Below are positions 32,915 through 40,936 of a stretch of 64,000 nucleotides of DNA, in pieces; positions within the stretch are counted from its first letter, which is position 1, and each line of letters opens with the position of its first letter. The notes beneath the pieces were generated by a model. That model was not told the origin of the DNA and searched no databases. It saw nothing but the letters and a program-made list of their open reading frames with translations. Origin of the DNA: BP-464 sp045805505 (lineage in GTDB: Bacteria; Actinomycetota; Thermoleophilia; Solirubrobacterales; Solirubrobacteraceae); NCBI GenBank assembly GCA_045805505.1, contig JBJMLA010000061.1, positions 52,036 through 116,035 of the forward strand, in the 5' to 3' direction. Both the position numbers and the translations under genes were made by a program.

Positions 32915-33837
32915 ACCGTCTGGGCCCACTCGAACGTCCGGCGCAGCCCCTCGTCGATCTTGACCTGGGCCTGCCAGCCGATCGTCTCGCCGGCACGGCC
33001 GACGGCCAGGCACGAGCGGTCGATCTCGCCGAGGCGCGTCTCCTTGAACTCCGGCTCGAAGCCGCCGTCGCCGGCGTGCTCGCCGAGCAGCTCGACGAGC
33101 CGCAGGACCGACGTCTCCTCCTCGGTGCCCAGGTTGATCGCGCCGCCCACGGCGGAGTCGCCGGCCGCGATCAGGCCGCTGACGACGTCGCCGACGTAGA
33201 TGTAGTCGCGGGTCTGCTCGCCGGTGCCGTAGATCAGCGGGCGCTCGCCCTTCTGCAGCTTGCCGCAGAAGATGGCGATGACGCCGGCCTCGCCGTGCGG
33301 GTCCTGTCGCGGGCCGTAGACGTTGCCGAAGCGCATCGCGACGGTCGACAGGCCGTGCAGGCGGTCGAACAGGCCGAGGTACTGCTCCGCACACAGCTTG
33401 GAGGTGCCGTAGGGCGCCATCGGCGCGGGAGCGACGGTCTCGGGCGTCGGGACCGTCTCGGTCTCGCCGTAGATCGCACCGCCGGTGGACGCGAAGACGA
33501 AGCGGCGGGCGCCGGTGGCCAGCGCCGCGTTGAGCAGGTTGATCGTCCCCTCGACGTTCGTGCGGGCGTCGTAGGCCGGGTCCGTGACGGACAGCCGGAC
33601 GTCGATCTGGGCGGCGAGATGGAAGACCACGTCGGGCCGCTCGGTCTCGAAGATCTCGGCGATCCGGGCCGCGTCGCGGATGTCGGCGCGGTGCACGATC
33701 GCCCCGGAACCCTCGAGGTTTCCCTCCTTGCCGGAGGAGAAGTCGTCGATGACCGCCACCTCGTCGCCCCGCGCGAGCAGCCCGTCGACGAGATTTGACC
33801 CGATGAACCCGGCGCCGCCGGTGACGATGGCCTTCAT
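32911..33837 (-). CDS. NAD-dependent UDP-sugar 4-epimerase-like SDR
   Basis: A 308-residue extended SDR. The NAD loop is VTGGAGFIGSNLVDGLLARG, followed by HLAAQIDVRLSVTDP, a GalE/WbpP-like block. The catalytic set is FASTGGAIYG and APYGTSKLCAEQYL (Tyr-x3-Lys), and MRFGNVYGPRQDPHGEAG is the substrate loop. It most resembles UDP-glucose/UDP-GlcNAc 4-epimerases, so it probably supplies a galacto-configured donor. ATG at 33837 follows a TAGGAT box by 9 nt. Its stop shares CTAG with the nucleotidyltransferase. Confidence 0.9.
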   Translation of the reverse strand: MKAIVTGGAGFIGSNLVDGLLARGDEVAVIDDFSSGKEGNLEGSGAIVHRADIRDAARIAEIFETERPDVVFHLAAQIDVRLSVTDPAYDARTNVEGTINLLNAALATGARRFVFASTGGAIYGETETVPTPETVAPAPMAPYGTSKLCAEQYLGLFDRLHGLSTVAMRFGNVYGPRQDPHGEAGVIAIFCGKLQKGERPLIYGTGEQTRDYIYVGDVVSGLIAAGDSAVGGAINLGTEEETSVLRLVELLGEHAGDGGFEPEFKETRLGEIDRSCLAVGRAGETIGWQAQVKIDEGLRRTFEWAQTV

Positions 33838-33846
33838 AGGCGGACG

Positions 33847-33852
33847 ATCCTA
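33847..33852 (-). promoter_or_regulatory. -10 box TAGGAT for the epimerase at 33837
   Basis: On the minus strand TAGGAT is followed by 9 nt and the ATG at 33837. The opposite-strand secreted-protein gene begins 42 bases away. Confidence 0.5.
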
Positions 33853-33894
33853 CGGCTCAAGGCGAACGGCGCATCTGCCGATGTTCTGAGGGCC

Positions 33895-34743
33895 ATGTCT
33901 GTCCGTCACCTGACCCTGCTCATGCTCGCCCTGCTCGCCGTCTTCGGCGTGACGGCGCTGCCCGCCACCGCGGCGACCCCGTCGCCCGCGCCCGCGTTGT
34001 CACCGGCCGCCGCCGCCGACGACGGCGACACCTCCGCCGACGACGAGGACGCCACCGACCCCGGCGACCTCGGCGAGGACGTGCTCGACGACGGGTTCGA
34101 CGAGGCCGACGACACCGGCTTCAGCGACGACGTCTGCGACTTCAGCGGTGACGTCGTCGGCGCCGGCGACGAGGACGTCGCGGGCGACGACGAGGACATC
34201 AGTGGCGACGACGTCAGTGGCGACGACGTCAGCGGCGACGACGCCGCCGACGACATCGTCGACGAGGACCTGCTCGATCCGGGCGCCGACGACTCCGGCG
34301 ACGACACCGGCGACGACGAGGACCTCTCCGACGAGGATCTCTGCGCCCTGCTCGAGGACGGCGTGACGCCCGACGAGGTCACCGAGTCCGACACCACCAA
34401 GGCCGGCAAGAGCGGCACCATCACCGCCGACATCTACGTATCGGGCCCCGGCACCGTCGACGGGTCGCTGACCCAGGACTCCGGCGCCCGCGCCGTCATC
34501 GCCAAGGCCGCCGTCCTCGGCCGCGGCCACAAGCGCGTCGCCAAGGCCGGCAAGGTCACGCTGCGCATCAAGCTCACCAAGAAGGGCCGCAAGCTCGTCA
34601 AGAAGTCGAAGAAGGCGCTGAAGCTCACCCTCGGCACCATCGTGGCCCTCGACTCCGGCAAGACGACCAAGGGCACCACCAAGGTCACCGTCAAGCCGTC
34701 CAAGAAGAAGCCGGCCAAGCACAAGAAGCCCAAGAAGCACTAG
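33895..34743 (+). CDS. secreted protein with Asp-rich repeats and Lys-rich C-terminus
   Basis: A 282-residue protein. A signal peptide (RHLTLLMLALLAVFGVTALP, then ATAA) is followed by an extremely Asp-rich segment from ~46 to ~165 with SGDD repeats and almost no basic residues. Residues ~185-282 are Lys-rich, with TLRIKLTKKGRKLVKKSKKA and a KKKPAKHKKPKKH tail. The middle of the basic part reads as a beta-domain repeated in surface proteins of Solirubrobacterales. The acidic stretch could bind Ca2+ or basic polymers, and the basic tail acidic glycans. It is monocistronic with its own terminator. Confidence 0.75.
   Translation: MSVRHLTLLMLALLAVFGVTALPATAATPSPAPALSPAAAADDGDTSADDEDATDPGDLGEDVLDDGFDEADDTGFSDDVCDFSGDVVGAGDEDVAGDDEDISGDDVSGDDVSGDDAADDIVDEDLLDPGADDSGDDTGDDEDLSDEDLCALLEDGVTPDEVTESDTTKAGKSGTITADIYVSGPGTVDGSLTQDSGARAVIAKAAVLGRGHKRVAKAGKVTLRIKLTKKGRKLVKKSKKALKLTLGTIVALDSGKTTKGTTKVTVKPSKKKPAKHKKPKKH
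34198..34242 (+). repeat. three tandem 15-bp units encoding (V/I)SGDD
   Basis: Consecutive 15-base units at 34198, 34213 and 34228 differ by one or two bases and encode ISGDD-VSGDD-VSGDD. They sit in a longer run of degenerate SGD/GDD codons. Such repeats are expected to vary in copy number between strains. Confidence 0.8.
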
Positions 34744-34770
34744 CCGGCGCACCATCTCCCGTTGACCTCG

Positions 34771-34803
34771 CGAAGGCCCGCTCCGGCGGGCCTTCGTCGT
34801 TTC
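34771..34803 (+). terminator. intrinsic terminator after the Asp-rich protein gene
   Basis: Perfect 11-bp stem CGAAGGCCCGC/GCGGGCCTTCG with a TCCG loop (34771-34796), then TCGTTT. It lies 28 bases after the stop at 34743, before the convergent GT4 gene's stop at 34802. Confidence 0.82.
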
Positions 34804-35899
34804 AGCCCCCGGCGTAGACGGCGGCCAGCGCCGCGGCGACCTTCTCCGGCGCGCAGCGCTCGCGCACCGCCGCCAGCCCGCGCTCGCCGGCCGCCGCGTC
34901 GCCGTACAGCCGCGTGGCCGCCGCCGCCAGCGCGCCGGCATCGCCGGGCGCCACCACGGTCTCGACGAGCTCGGGCAGCGCGCCGATCGCGCTGGCCACC
35001 ACAGGGACGCCCGCGGCCATCGCCTCGGCCGCCGCCAGGCCGAAGGTCTCGGCCGCCTGCGAGGGCACGAGCGCCAGCGCCGCGTGGTCGCGCAGCTCGG
35101 CGAGCTCGCCGACCGGCACGCGGCCGGTGAAGCGGACGCCGGGATGCGCGGAGCGCAGCGCGTCGAGCAACGGCCCGTCGCCCGCCACGACGAGCGGCAG
35201 CCCGGCCTGCGCGCAGGCCGCCGCGGCGATGTCGACGCCCTTCTCGACCGCGACGCGGCCGGCCATGAGCACGTGCTCGCCGGCCGCGGCGGACGACCGC
35301 GGCGCGAACGAGCGCACGACGTGCGGCACGACGTGCGGCACGGTGACGGGCGCCCGCAGCGCCGCGAGCCGCTGCGCCGCTGCATGGCTCGGCACGACGA
35401 ACGCGTCGACCTGGGCGGCGAGCCGCCGCTGCCACGCCGCCAGCGCGGCGCCGTAGACCGCCGCCTCCGGCCCGGTGCCGCGGCAGTTCAGGCGCACGCC
35501 GGGCAACGTGTTGGCCCCCTGGCAGCGCGTGCAGTCCTCGCCGCGCGAGTTGAAGCACGTCCCGACCGCGCAGACGAGCCGGTAGTTGTGCAGGTGCAGC
35601 ACGACCCGCGCGCCCGCCGCGCGCGCGGCGGCCAGCCCGCGCCAGCCGAACGCCGGGTTGACGTTGTGGGCGTGGACGACGCGCGCGCCGGTGCGCCGCA
35701 CGGCCACCCCGACATCCTCGGGATCGAGCCCGCCGCGCAGCAGGCCCACCGCGGCGCGCGAGCGGCCCAGCAGCGCCGAGTCGCGCTCCAGGATCTCCGC
35801 GTCCTCGCCCATGTGCTCCTCGACGAGCCAGCGCAGGTCCTCGACCGCGCGTTCCTCGCCGCCCGTGGTGCGGTACCGGTTGTGGAGGAAGAGGATCAC
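34802..35899 (-). CDS. GT4 glycosyltransferase with five-Cys insertion
   Basis: A 365-residue GT-B enzyme. It starts ILFLHNRYRTTGGEERAVED; donor-lobe motifs are VLMAGRVAVEKGVDIAAAA and ETFGLAAAEAMAAG (EX7E). Between them, residues 110-139 carry Cys110, 115, 123, 126 and 139, a cluster known in one GT4 subgroup and possibly binding zinc or Fe-S. The GTG at 35899 gives MILFLHN. A weak TGTGCT box lies 6 nt upstream. It is monocistronic on the minus strand, facing the small gene at 35948. Confidence 0.85.
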   Translation of the reverse strand: MILFLHNRYRTTGGEERAVEDLRWLVEEHMGEDAEILERDSALLGRSRAAVGLLRGGLDPEDVGVAVRRTGARVVHAHNVNPAFGWRGLAAARAAGARVVLHLHNYRLVCAVGTCFNSRGEDCTRCQGANTLPGVRLNCRGTGPEAAVYGAALAAWQRRLAAQVDAFVVPSHAAAQRLAALRAPVTVPHVVPHVVRSFAPRSSAAAGEHVLMAGRVAVEKGVDIAAAACAQAGLPLVVAGDGPLLDALRSAHPGVRFTGRVPVGELAELRDHAALALVPSQAAETFGLAAAEAMAAGVPVVASAIGALPELVETVVAPGDAGALAAAATRLYGDAAAGERGLAAVRERCAPEKVAAALAAVYAGG

Positions 35900-35947
35900 G
35901 CGAGAAGCACAGGTTCCCAGCTGAGGAGGCGGGGTAGGCCCACGACG

Positions 35948-36271
35948 ATGAGCGTCCTGAGACGGAAGAAGAGCAAGCGCGACCTCGCCAAGAAGGCGAT
36001 CAAGGCGTGGGGCATCAAGAAGGCGCTGCAGAAGCTGGCGCCCAGGCGGATCGGCGTCGCGGTGGCGGGAACCGCCGCGGCGGTCGGCGGAGCGCTGGCG
36101 CTGAAGAAGCGCAAGGGCGCGAGCGCGGCCCCCGAGTTCACGCCGCCGGCCGCCCCGCCGACCCCTCCGCCGCCGCCCACCGCTGCGCCTCCGGTGCCCC
36201 CGGAGCCGCCCGCGGGAGCGCCGCCCGTGCCCCCCGCGCCGCCGACCACGCCCCCGGAGACCGCCCCCTAG
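35948..36271 (+). CDS. small basic protein with membrane-like segment and Pro-rich tail
   Basis: A 107-residue protein of unknown function. The first ~35 residues are strongly basic (RRKKSKRDLAKKAIKAWG). IGVAVAGTAAAVGGALAL is a weak hydrophobic span near residues 36-55. From ~70 it is almost only Pro and Ala with PPP and PPAPP runs. TAGGCC lies 7 nt before the ATG. It could be a membrane-anchored adaptor whose tail crosses the peptidoglycan, but that is a guess. The GT4 at 36287 follows after 15 bases. Confidence 0.6.
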   Translation: MSVLRRKKSKRDLAKKAIKAWGIKKALQKLAPRRIGVAVAGTAAAVGGALALKKRKGASAAPEFTPPAAPPTPPPPPTAAPPVPPEPPAGAPPVPPAPPTTPPETAP

Positions 36272-36286
36272 GCCAGAATCACGACC

Positions 36287-37357
36287 GTGCGTGTCGCGGT
36301 CGTCAGCGAGTTCTACCCCCGGGGCTATGACCCGGTCCTCGGGGTGTGGGCGCACCGCCAGGCGCTGGCGGCCCGCGACGCGGGCGCCGACGTCGAGGTC
36401 TTCGTGCTCCACCGGATCGTCCCGGCGAGCGCCGAGCCCCGCAAGCTGCGGATGCTCGCGACGATGGCGCGGCACCCGCGGCGCGTGGAGCTCGACGGGC
36501 TGACCGTCCACTACGTCCCGTTCGTCTCGCCGCCGCGCCGGCGCGGCTACGGCAGCTGGGGCAGCTGGGCGGCGCCGACGCTCAACCGCGCGCTGCGCCG
36601 CAACGGGCCGTTCGATCTGGTCCATGCCCACAACGCCGTCCCGGCCGGCGACGCGGTCCGCGGCGACACGCCGCTCGTCGTCTCGGTCCACGGCGGCGAC
36701 GTCCTGTTCACCGCCCGGCACTTCGGCGACGAGCGCCTGCGCCGCGTCTTCGCCCGCGCCCGCCTCGTGCTGGCGAACTCCGAGGGCATCCGCCGCATGA
36801 TCCCGGCCGGCGAGACCCGCGTCGTGCACCTGGGCACCGACATCCCCGAGCCCGAGCCCGAGCACGCCGCGAACACGATCGTCACCGTCGGCCACCTGGT
36901 CGCTCGCAAGCGCCACGCCGCCGTCATCGCCGCGCTGCGCGAGCTGCCCGGCTGGCGCTACGTGATCATCGGCGACGGCCCGGAGCGCGCGCGGCTCGAG
37001 CAGCACGCCACGGGGCTCGACGTCACGTTCACCGGCCAGCTCCCCCACGCCGAGGCGCTGGCCCGCGCCGGCGCCGCCGGCGTGTTCGCCATGCCGTCGA
37101 CCGACGAGGCCTTCGGCGTCGCCTACATCGAGGCGATGGCCGCCGGGCTTCCCGCCGTCGGCCGCGCCGGCGAGCCGGGCCCGGAGGAGATCGCGGCGCT
37201 CGGCCCGGGCATGCACCTGGCCAGGGACGCCGATCTGGCCTGGGCGATCCGCGCGGCGACCAACGGCGCCGCCGCCCGCGCCACCGCCCGCGAGCACTTC
37301 ACGTGGGAGGCCTGCGGCCGCGCCACGGTGCAGGCCTACGAGGACGCCCTGCGGTGA
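36287..37357 (+). CDS. GT4 family glycosyltransferase
   Basis: A 356-residue GT-B enzyme. N-lobe: VAVVSEFYPRGYDPVLGVWAH. FDLVHAHNAVPAGDAV and PLVVSVHGGDVLFTARHFG are acceptor-lobe blocks. The donor lobe is IVTVGHLVARKRHAAVIAAL, with EX7E in DEAFGVAYIEAMAAG. GTG at 36287 lies 7 nt after CAGAAT. Its stop overlaps the next GT4 start (GTGA), so the pair is coupled. Substrates are unknown; the VHGGDV block is frequent in enzymes using UDP- or GDP-sugars on lipid-linked acceptors. Confidence 0.88.
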   Translation: MRVAVVSEFYPRGYDPVLGVWAHRQALAARDAGADVEVFVLHRIVPASAEPRKLRMLATMARHPRRVELDGLTVHYVPFVSPPRRRGYGSWGSWAAPTLNRALRRNGPFDLVHAHNAVPAGDAVRGDTPLVVSVHGGDVLFTARHFGDERLRRVFARARLVLANSEGIRRMIPAGETRVVHLGTDIPEPEPEHAANTIVTVGHLVARKRHAAVIAALRELPGWRYVIIGDGPERARLEQHATGLDVTFTGQLPHAEALARAGAAGVFAMPSTDEAFGVAYIEAMAAGLPAVGRAGEPGPEEIAALGPGMHLARDADLAWAIRAATNGAAARATAREHFTWEACGRATVQAYEDALR

Positions 37358-38316
37358 AGCGCGTCCTGTTCGTCACCAACCACGTCGCGCCCAACCGCGT
37401 CGGCGCGTTCGCGGCGCTGGCCGAGCGCGTCCCGCTCGATGTCGTCACGTTCGGCGGGCCGCAGAAGCACGGTGCGACCGTCACGCCCTACGGCCGGCCC
37501 CTGAGCGAGCGCGCCGTCGCCCGCGAGGTCCTGCGCGGCGACTGGAGCGCGGTCGTGTCGGGCACCGCCGGGCGCCTGGCCCTCCCCGCCGCCTACCTCG
37601 CCGCGCGCCGTCGCGGCCTCCCGTTCGTCCACTGGGCGGCGTTCTGGGCGACCCCGCGTACGCCCGCGCACCTGGCCGCCACGCCGCTGATGCGCTCGAT
37701 CTACCGCCACAGCGCCGCGGTCGTCACCTACGGCCCACACGTCAGCGCCTACGTGCGCGAGCACGGGGCGCAGGCCGTCTTCGTCGCGCCCCAGTCGGCC
37801 GACAACGCGTTCTGGAGCGAACCCTCCGGGACGCCGCCCGACGCGTTCACCGCGCTGTTCGTGGGCCGCGACGCCCCGGAGAAGGGCCTGGGAGTCCTGC
37901 GCGAGGCGTGGGACGGCAACGGCCGTCTCGACGTGGTGACCGGCGGCCGCACGCCCGAGCAGCTGCGCAACTTCTACGCCCGCTCACACGTCCTGGTCAT
38001 GCCGTCCCTGCGCACGCGGGAGTTCCGCGAGCCGTGGGGGCTCGTCGCCAACGAGGCCATGAACCAGCGCACCGCCATCATCGCGTCCGACGAGGTCGGC
38101 GCCGCCGCCGGCGGCCTGATCGCCGACGGGCGCAACGGGCTCGTCGTCCCGGCGGGCGACGCAGGGGCGCTGCGGACCGCGATCACCAGGCTGCGCGACG
38201 ACGCCGCACTGCGCGAGCGCCTCGCCGCGCAGGGCGAGCAGGACGTCGCCGCCTACTCCCACGACGCCTGGGCGGCGGGGTTCGAAGCGGCGCTGCGGCA
38301 AGCGGGGGGTTGCTAG
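37354..38316 (+). CDS. GT4-like glycosyltransferase
   Basis: A 320-residue GT-B protein. It starts VKRVLFVTNHVAPNRVGAFA. Donor-lobe motifs are ALFVGRDAPEKGLGVLREAW and FREPWGLVANEAMNQRTAII, where an EX7E-type spacing is kept. The acceptor lobe (RGLPFVHWAAFWATPRTPAHL) resembles GT4 proteins acting on lipid-linked acceptors. GTG at 37354 overlaps the upstream stop. The TAG stop at 38314-38316 is also the beginning of the next gene's -10 box. Confidence 0.84.
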   Translation: MKRVLFVTNHVAPNRVGAFAALAERVPLDVVTFGGPQKHGATVTPYGRPLSERAVAREVLRGDWSAVVSGTAGRLALPAAYLAARRRGLPFVHWAAFWATPRTPAHLAATPLMRSIYRHSAAVVTYGPHVSAYVREHGAQAVFVAPQSADNAFWSEPSGTPPDAFTALFVGRDAPEKGLGVLREAWDGNGRLDVVTGGRTPEQLRNFYARSHVLVMPSLRTREFREPWGLVANEAMNQRTAIIASDEVGAAAGGLIADGRNGLVVPAGDAGALRTAITRLRDDAALRERLAAQGEQDVAAYSHDAWAAGFEAALRQAGGC

Positions 38317-38319
38317 CGT
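38314..38319 (+). promoter_or_regulatory. -10 box TAGCGT built on the upstream stop codon
   Basis: The TAG at 38314-38316 ends the GT4 gene and begins TAGCGT, 8 nt before the ATG at 38328. An ATG at 38322 would leave only 2 nt, so 38328 is preferred. Confidence 0.5.
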
Positions 38320-38327
38320 CGATGGGG

Positions 38328-38852
38328 ATGCTGCGTCGTCTCACGACCGCGGCAGTCGTCGCGCTCAGCCTGCTCGTCCCGGCCTCATCGGCCCTGGCGA
38401 GCGGCGATGACGTGCTGATCGACTGCAACGACCACGGCCGTCTCACCAAGGACTACTCCCAGAAGGAGTACCGCGACGCGCTGTCGCGGATCCCGGCCGA
38501 CCTCAAGCAGTACACCGACTGCGAGAACATCATCCGCCGCGCCCAGCTCGGCCAGCGCGGCACCAGCGAGGCCAACGCGGGCACGCCGTTCGCCGGCGCG
38601 ACGCCCGAGGAGCAGGCCGCGGCCGAGAAGGACATCGCCGAGGCCGCCAAGGTCGGCCGGACGCCGCAGCGCATCGGCGGCGCGGTCATCACCCCCGGCG
38701 CGCTGGCCTACACGAAGGTCTCGGCCGCGACGACCGAGCTGCCGACCCCCCTGCTGGTCCTCGTGGCCCTGATCCTCCTGGGCACCGTGGGCTTCGCCAT
38801 AAACCACGTCATGTCCCGCCGCCGTGAGCGCGCAGGCGAACCCGGCGCCTAG
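38328..38852 (+). CDS. secreted protein with C-terminal membrane anchor, unknown function
   Basis: A 174-residue type I membrane protein. The signal peptide is LRRLTTAAVVALSLLVPASS with cleavage near ALASG. A ~110-residue exported part follows, with two Cys (IDCNDHG, YTDCENI) that may pair. A helix (LLVLVALILLGTVGFAI) near 140-160 is followed by a basic cytoplasmic end. I recognise no domain. The polymerase-like gene starts 29 bases before its end, so the two are co-expressed, and it may be a partner of that protein. Confidence 0.72.
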   Translation: MLRRLTTAAVVALSLLVPASSALASGDDVLIDCNDHGRLTKDYSQKEYRDALSRIPADLKQYTDCENIIRRAQLGQRGTSEANAGTPFAGATPEEQAAAEKDIAEAAKVGRTPQRIGGAVITPGALAYTKVSAATTELPTPLLVLVALILLGTVGFAINHVMSRRRERAGEPGA

Positions 38853-40911
38853 CCCGCGCCTGCCGCGCTCGTTCGCGGTCCGGCTGCCCTCGCTGGAGTC
38901 CGACTGGGTCTACGCCGGCCTGATCGCCGTGGTGCTCGGGTGGGTGGCCATCCGCGCCAACGGCGGCCTGCGCCTGGGCGACACGACGACCGTCGAGATC
39001 GTGGCGGACCTGCTGGCCGCCGTCGTCGCGGCCATCGCCGTCCTCGTCGTCCCGCAGGCCCGGCGCGACCTGCCGGCGCTGCTGGCCGCCGGGTTCTTCG
39101 GGCTGTTCGTCGTCGGCAGCGCCATCTCGACGATCTGGTCGGTGGCGCCGGACCAGAGCTGGGCCGAGGCCAACCGGCTGGTCACCTACCTCGCGGTCTT
39201 CGGCATGGGGATGGCGTTCGTCCGCCTCGCCCCGCATCGCTGGACCGCGCTGCTGGGCGGGATCACCATCGTCTGCATCGGCATCTCGGGCTGGGCGCTG
39301 CTGCACAAGGTCTTCCCCGGATCGCTCGAGCCCGAGGAGATCTACGCCCGCCTGCGCGAGCCGTTCGGCTACTGGAACGCCGTCGGGCTGATGGCGGCCA
39401 TGGGCGTCCCGGGCTGCCTGTGGCTCGGCGCGCGGCGCAACGGCCACGCCGCGGTCACCGCGCTGGCCTACCCGGCGACCGGCCTGCTGGTCGTCGTGCT
39501 GATGCTCAGCTACTCCCGGGGCTCGCTCGTCGCGCTGCTGCTCGGCTGCGTCTTTTGGTTCGCCACCGTGCCGCTGCGGCTGCGCGCCGCCGCCGTGCTG
39601 GCCGCGGGCCTCGTCGGGGGCGGCCTGGTCATCGCCTGGGTGTTCAGCCAGGTCGCGCTCAGCGAGGACCGCGTGCCGATCGAGCTGCGCGACCAGGCCG
39701 GCCACCAGCTCGGCATCGCGGTGCTGTTCATGCTCGCGGTGCTGCTCGCCGTCGGCCTGCTCGTCGGCTTCCTGCGCGATCGCCGGTCGCTGCATCCGCT
39801 GACGCGCCGGCGCCTCGGCCTGGCCGTCGTCGCCACGCTCGCGCTGTTCCCGCTGGCCGGCGCAGCGAAGATGGCGACCAGCGATCGCGGCCTGACCGGC
39901 TCGATCTCTCACGCCTTCGACCAGCTGACCGACACGAGCGTCGGCGGCGTCACCAACGAGCCGGGCCGTCTCACCGCCGTGGCCAGCGTCCGTGCGCGCT
40001 ACTGGAACGACGCGCTGAAGATCGGCAAGGAGCACCCGTGGATCGGCGTGGGCGTCGGCGGCTATCAGTTCGCGCGCCTGCGCATCCGCACCGACACGCT
40101 CGACGTGCTGCACGCCCACGGCTACGTCGTGCAGGTCTTCGCCGACCGCGGCATCGTCGGGCTGCTGCTCAGCCTGGGCGCGCTGCTGGCGGTCGGGTTC
40201 GCCATCAGCCAGGCGACCGGCCTGCGGCGCAAGGGCCGCGGCGAGCGGCGCACCACGCCCGAGCGCGTCGGGCTGCTCACGCTCACGTCGATGATCGTCG
40301 TCTTCGGCGTCAGCTCGTTCGTCGACTGGACCTGGTTCATCCCCGGCGTCGCGATGCCCGTGCTGCTGGCCGGAGGCTGGCTGGCCGGCCGCGGCCGCCT
40401 CGAGCTGCCGCCGCGGCTGCCCGACCACCTCGCCCGCCGCGTGCGCGGGGGGCTCCGGGACCGGACCCGCACGTTCATGGCCGCCGGCATCGTCGTCCTG
40501 GCCCTGGCCGCGGCGTGGGCGGCCTGGCAGCCGCAGCGCTCGGTCGACGCCACCAACGCCGCGCTGGACACGCTGGCCGCCGACAAGCCGGCGATCGGCA
40601 CCGCCCGCGAGCAGGCCCGCAACGCCCAGCGGCGCAACCCGCTCGCCGTCGATCCGTACTTCGCGCAGGCGGCGATCGAGCGCAAGGCGGGCAACAAGGC
40701 CGGCGCGCAGAGGGCGCTCGAGTCGGCGGTCAAGCTGCAGCCCGCCAACCCGCTGACCTGGACATCGCTGGCCGAGTTCCAGCTGCACGAGCTCAAGGAC
40801 GCCGCGAAGGCCAAGAAGACGCTCAGCGCCGCGCTGTACCTCGATCCGAAGTCCGTGCAGGCCATCCAGCTGCTGATCGAAGTCAACCGGACCGCGACCG
40901 CAACCTCGTAA
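38824..40911 (+). CDS. O-antigen ligase/polymerase-like membrane protein with TPR tail
   Basis: A 695-residue Wzy_C/WaaL-type protein. About ten to twelve membrane helices cover residues ~20-545. The catalytic-type periplasmic loop holds RARYWNDALKIGKEHPWIGV and HAHGYVVQVFADRGIVG, including the conserved Arg and His. The last ~130 residues form two or three tetratricopeptide-like repeats (IERKAGNKAGAQRALESAVK, WTSLAEFQLHELKDAAKAKK). It probably polymerises or ligates lipid-linked oligosaccharide outside the membrane. The GTG at 38824 lies within the upstream gene. No Wzx-type flippase was recognised in the window. Confidence 0.87.
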   Translation: MSAQANPAPSPRLPRSFAVRLPSLESDWVYAGLIAVVLGWVAIRANGGLRLGDTTTVEIVADLLAAVVAAIAVLVVPQARRDLPALLAAGFFGLFVVGSAISTIWSVAPDQSWAEANRLVTYLAVFGMGMAFVRLAPHRWTALLGGITIVCIGISGWALLHKVFPGSLEPEEIYARLREPFGYWNAVGLMAAMGVPGCLWLGARRNGHAAVTALAYPATGLLVVVLMLSYSRGSLVALLLGCVFWFATVPLRLRAAAVLAAGLVGGGLVIAWVFSQVALSEDRVPIELRDQAGHQLGIAVLFMLAVLLAVGLLVGFLRDRRSLHPLTRRRLGLAVVATLALFPLAGAAKMATSDRGLTGSISHAFDQLTDTSVGGVTNEPGRLTAVASVRARYWNDALKIGKEHPWIGVGVGGYQFARLRIRTDTLDVLHAHGYVVQVFADRGIVGLLLSLGALLAVGFAISQATGLRRKGRGERRTTPERVGLLTLTSMIVVFGVSSFVDWTWFIPGVAMPVLLAGGWLAGRGRLELPPRLPDHLARRVRGGLRDRTRTFMAAGIVVLALAAAWAAWQPQRSVDATNAALDTLAADKPAIGTAREQARNAQRRNPLAVDPYFAQAAIERKAGNKAGAQRALESAVKLQPANPLTWTSLAEFQLHELKDAAKAKKTLSAALYLDPKSVQAIQLLIEVNRTATATS

Positions 40912-40936
40912 ACCCGTCAGGGTTCCGAAGTCGAAC

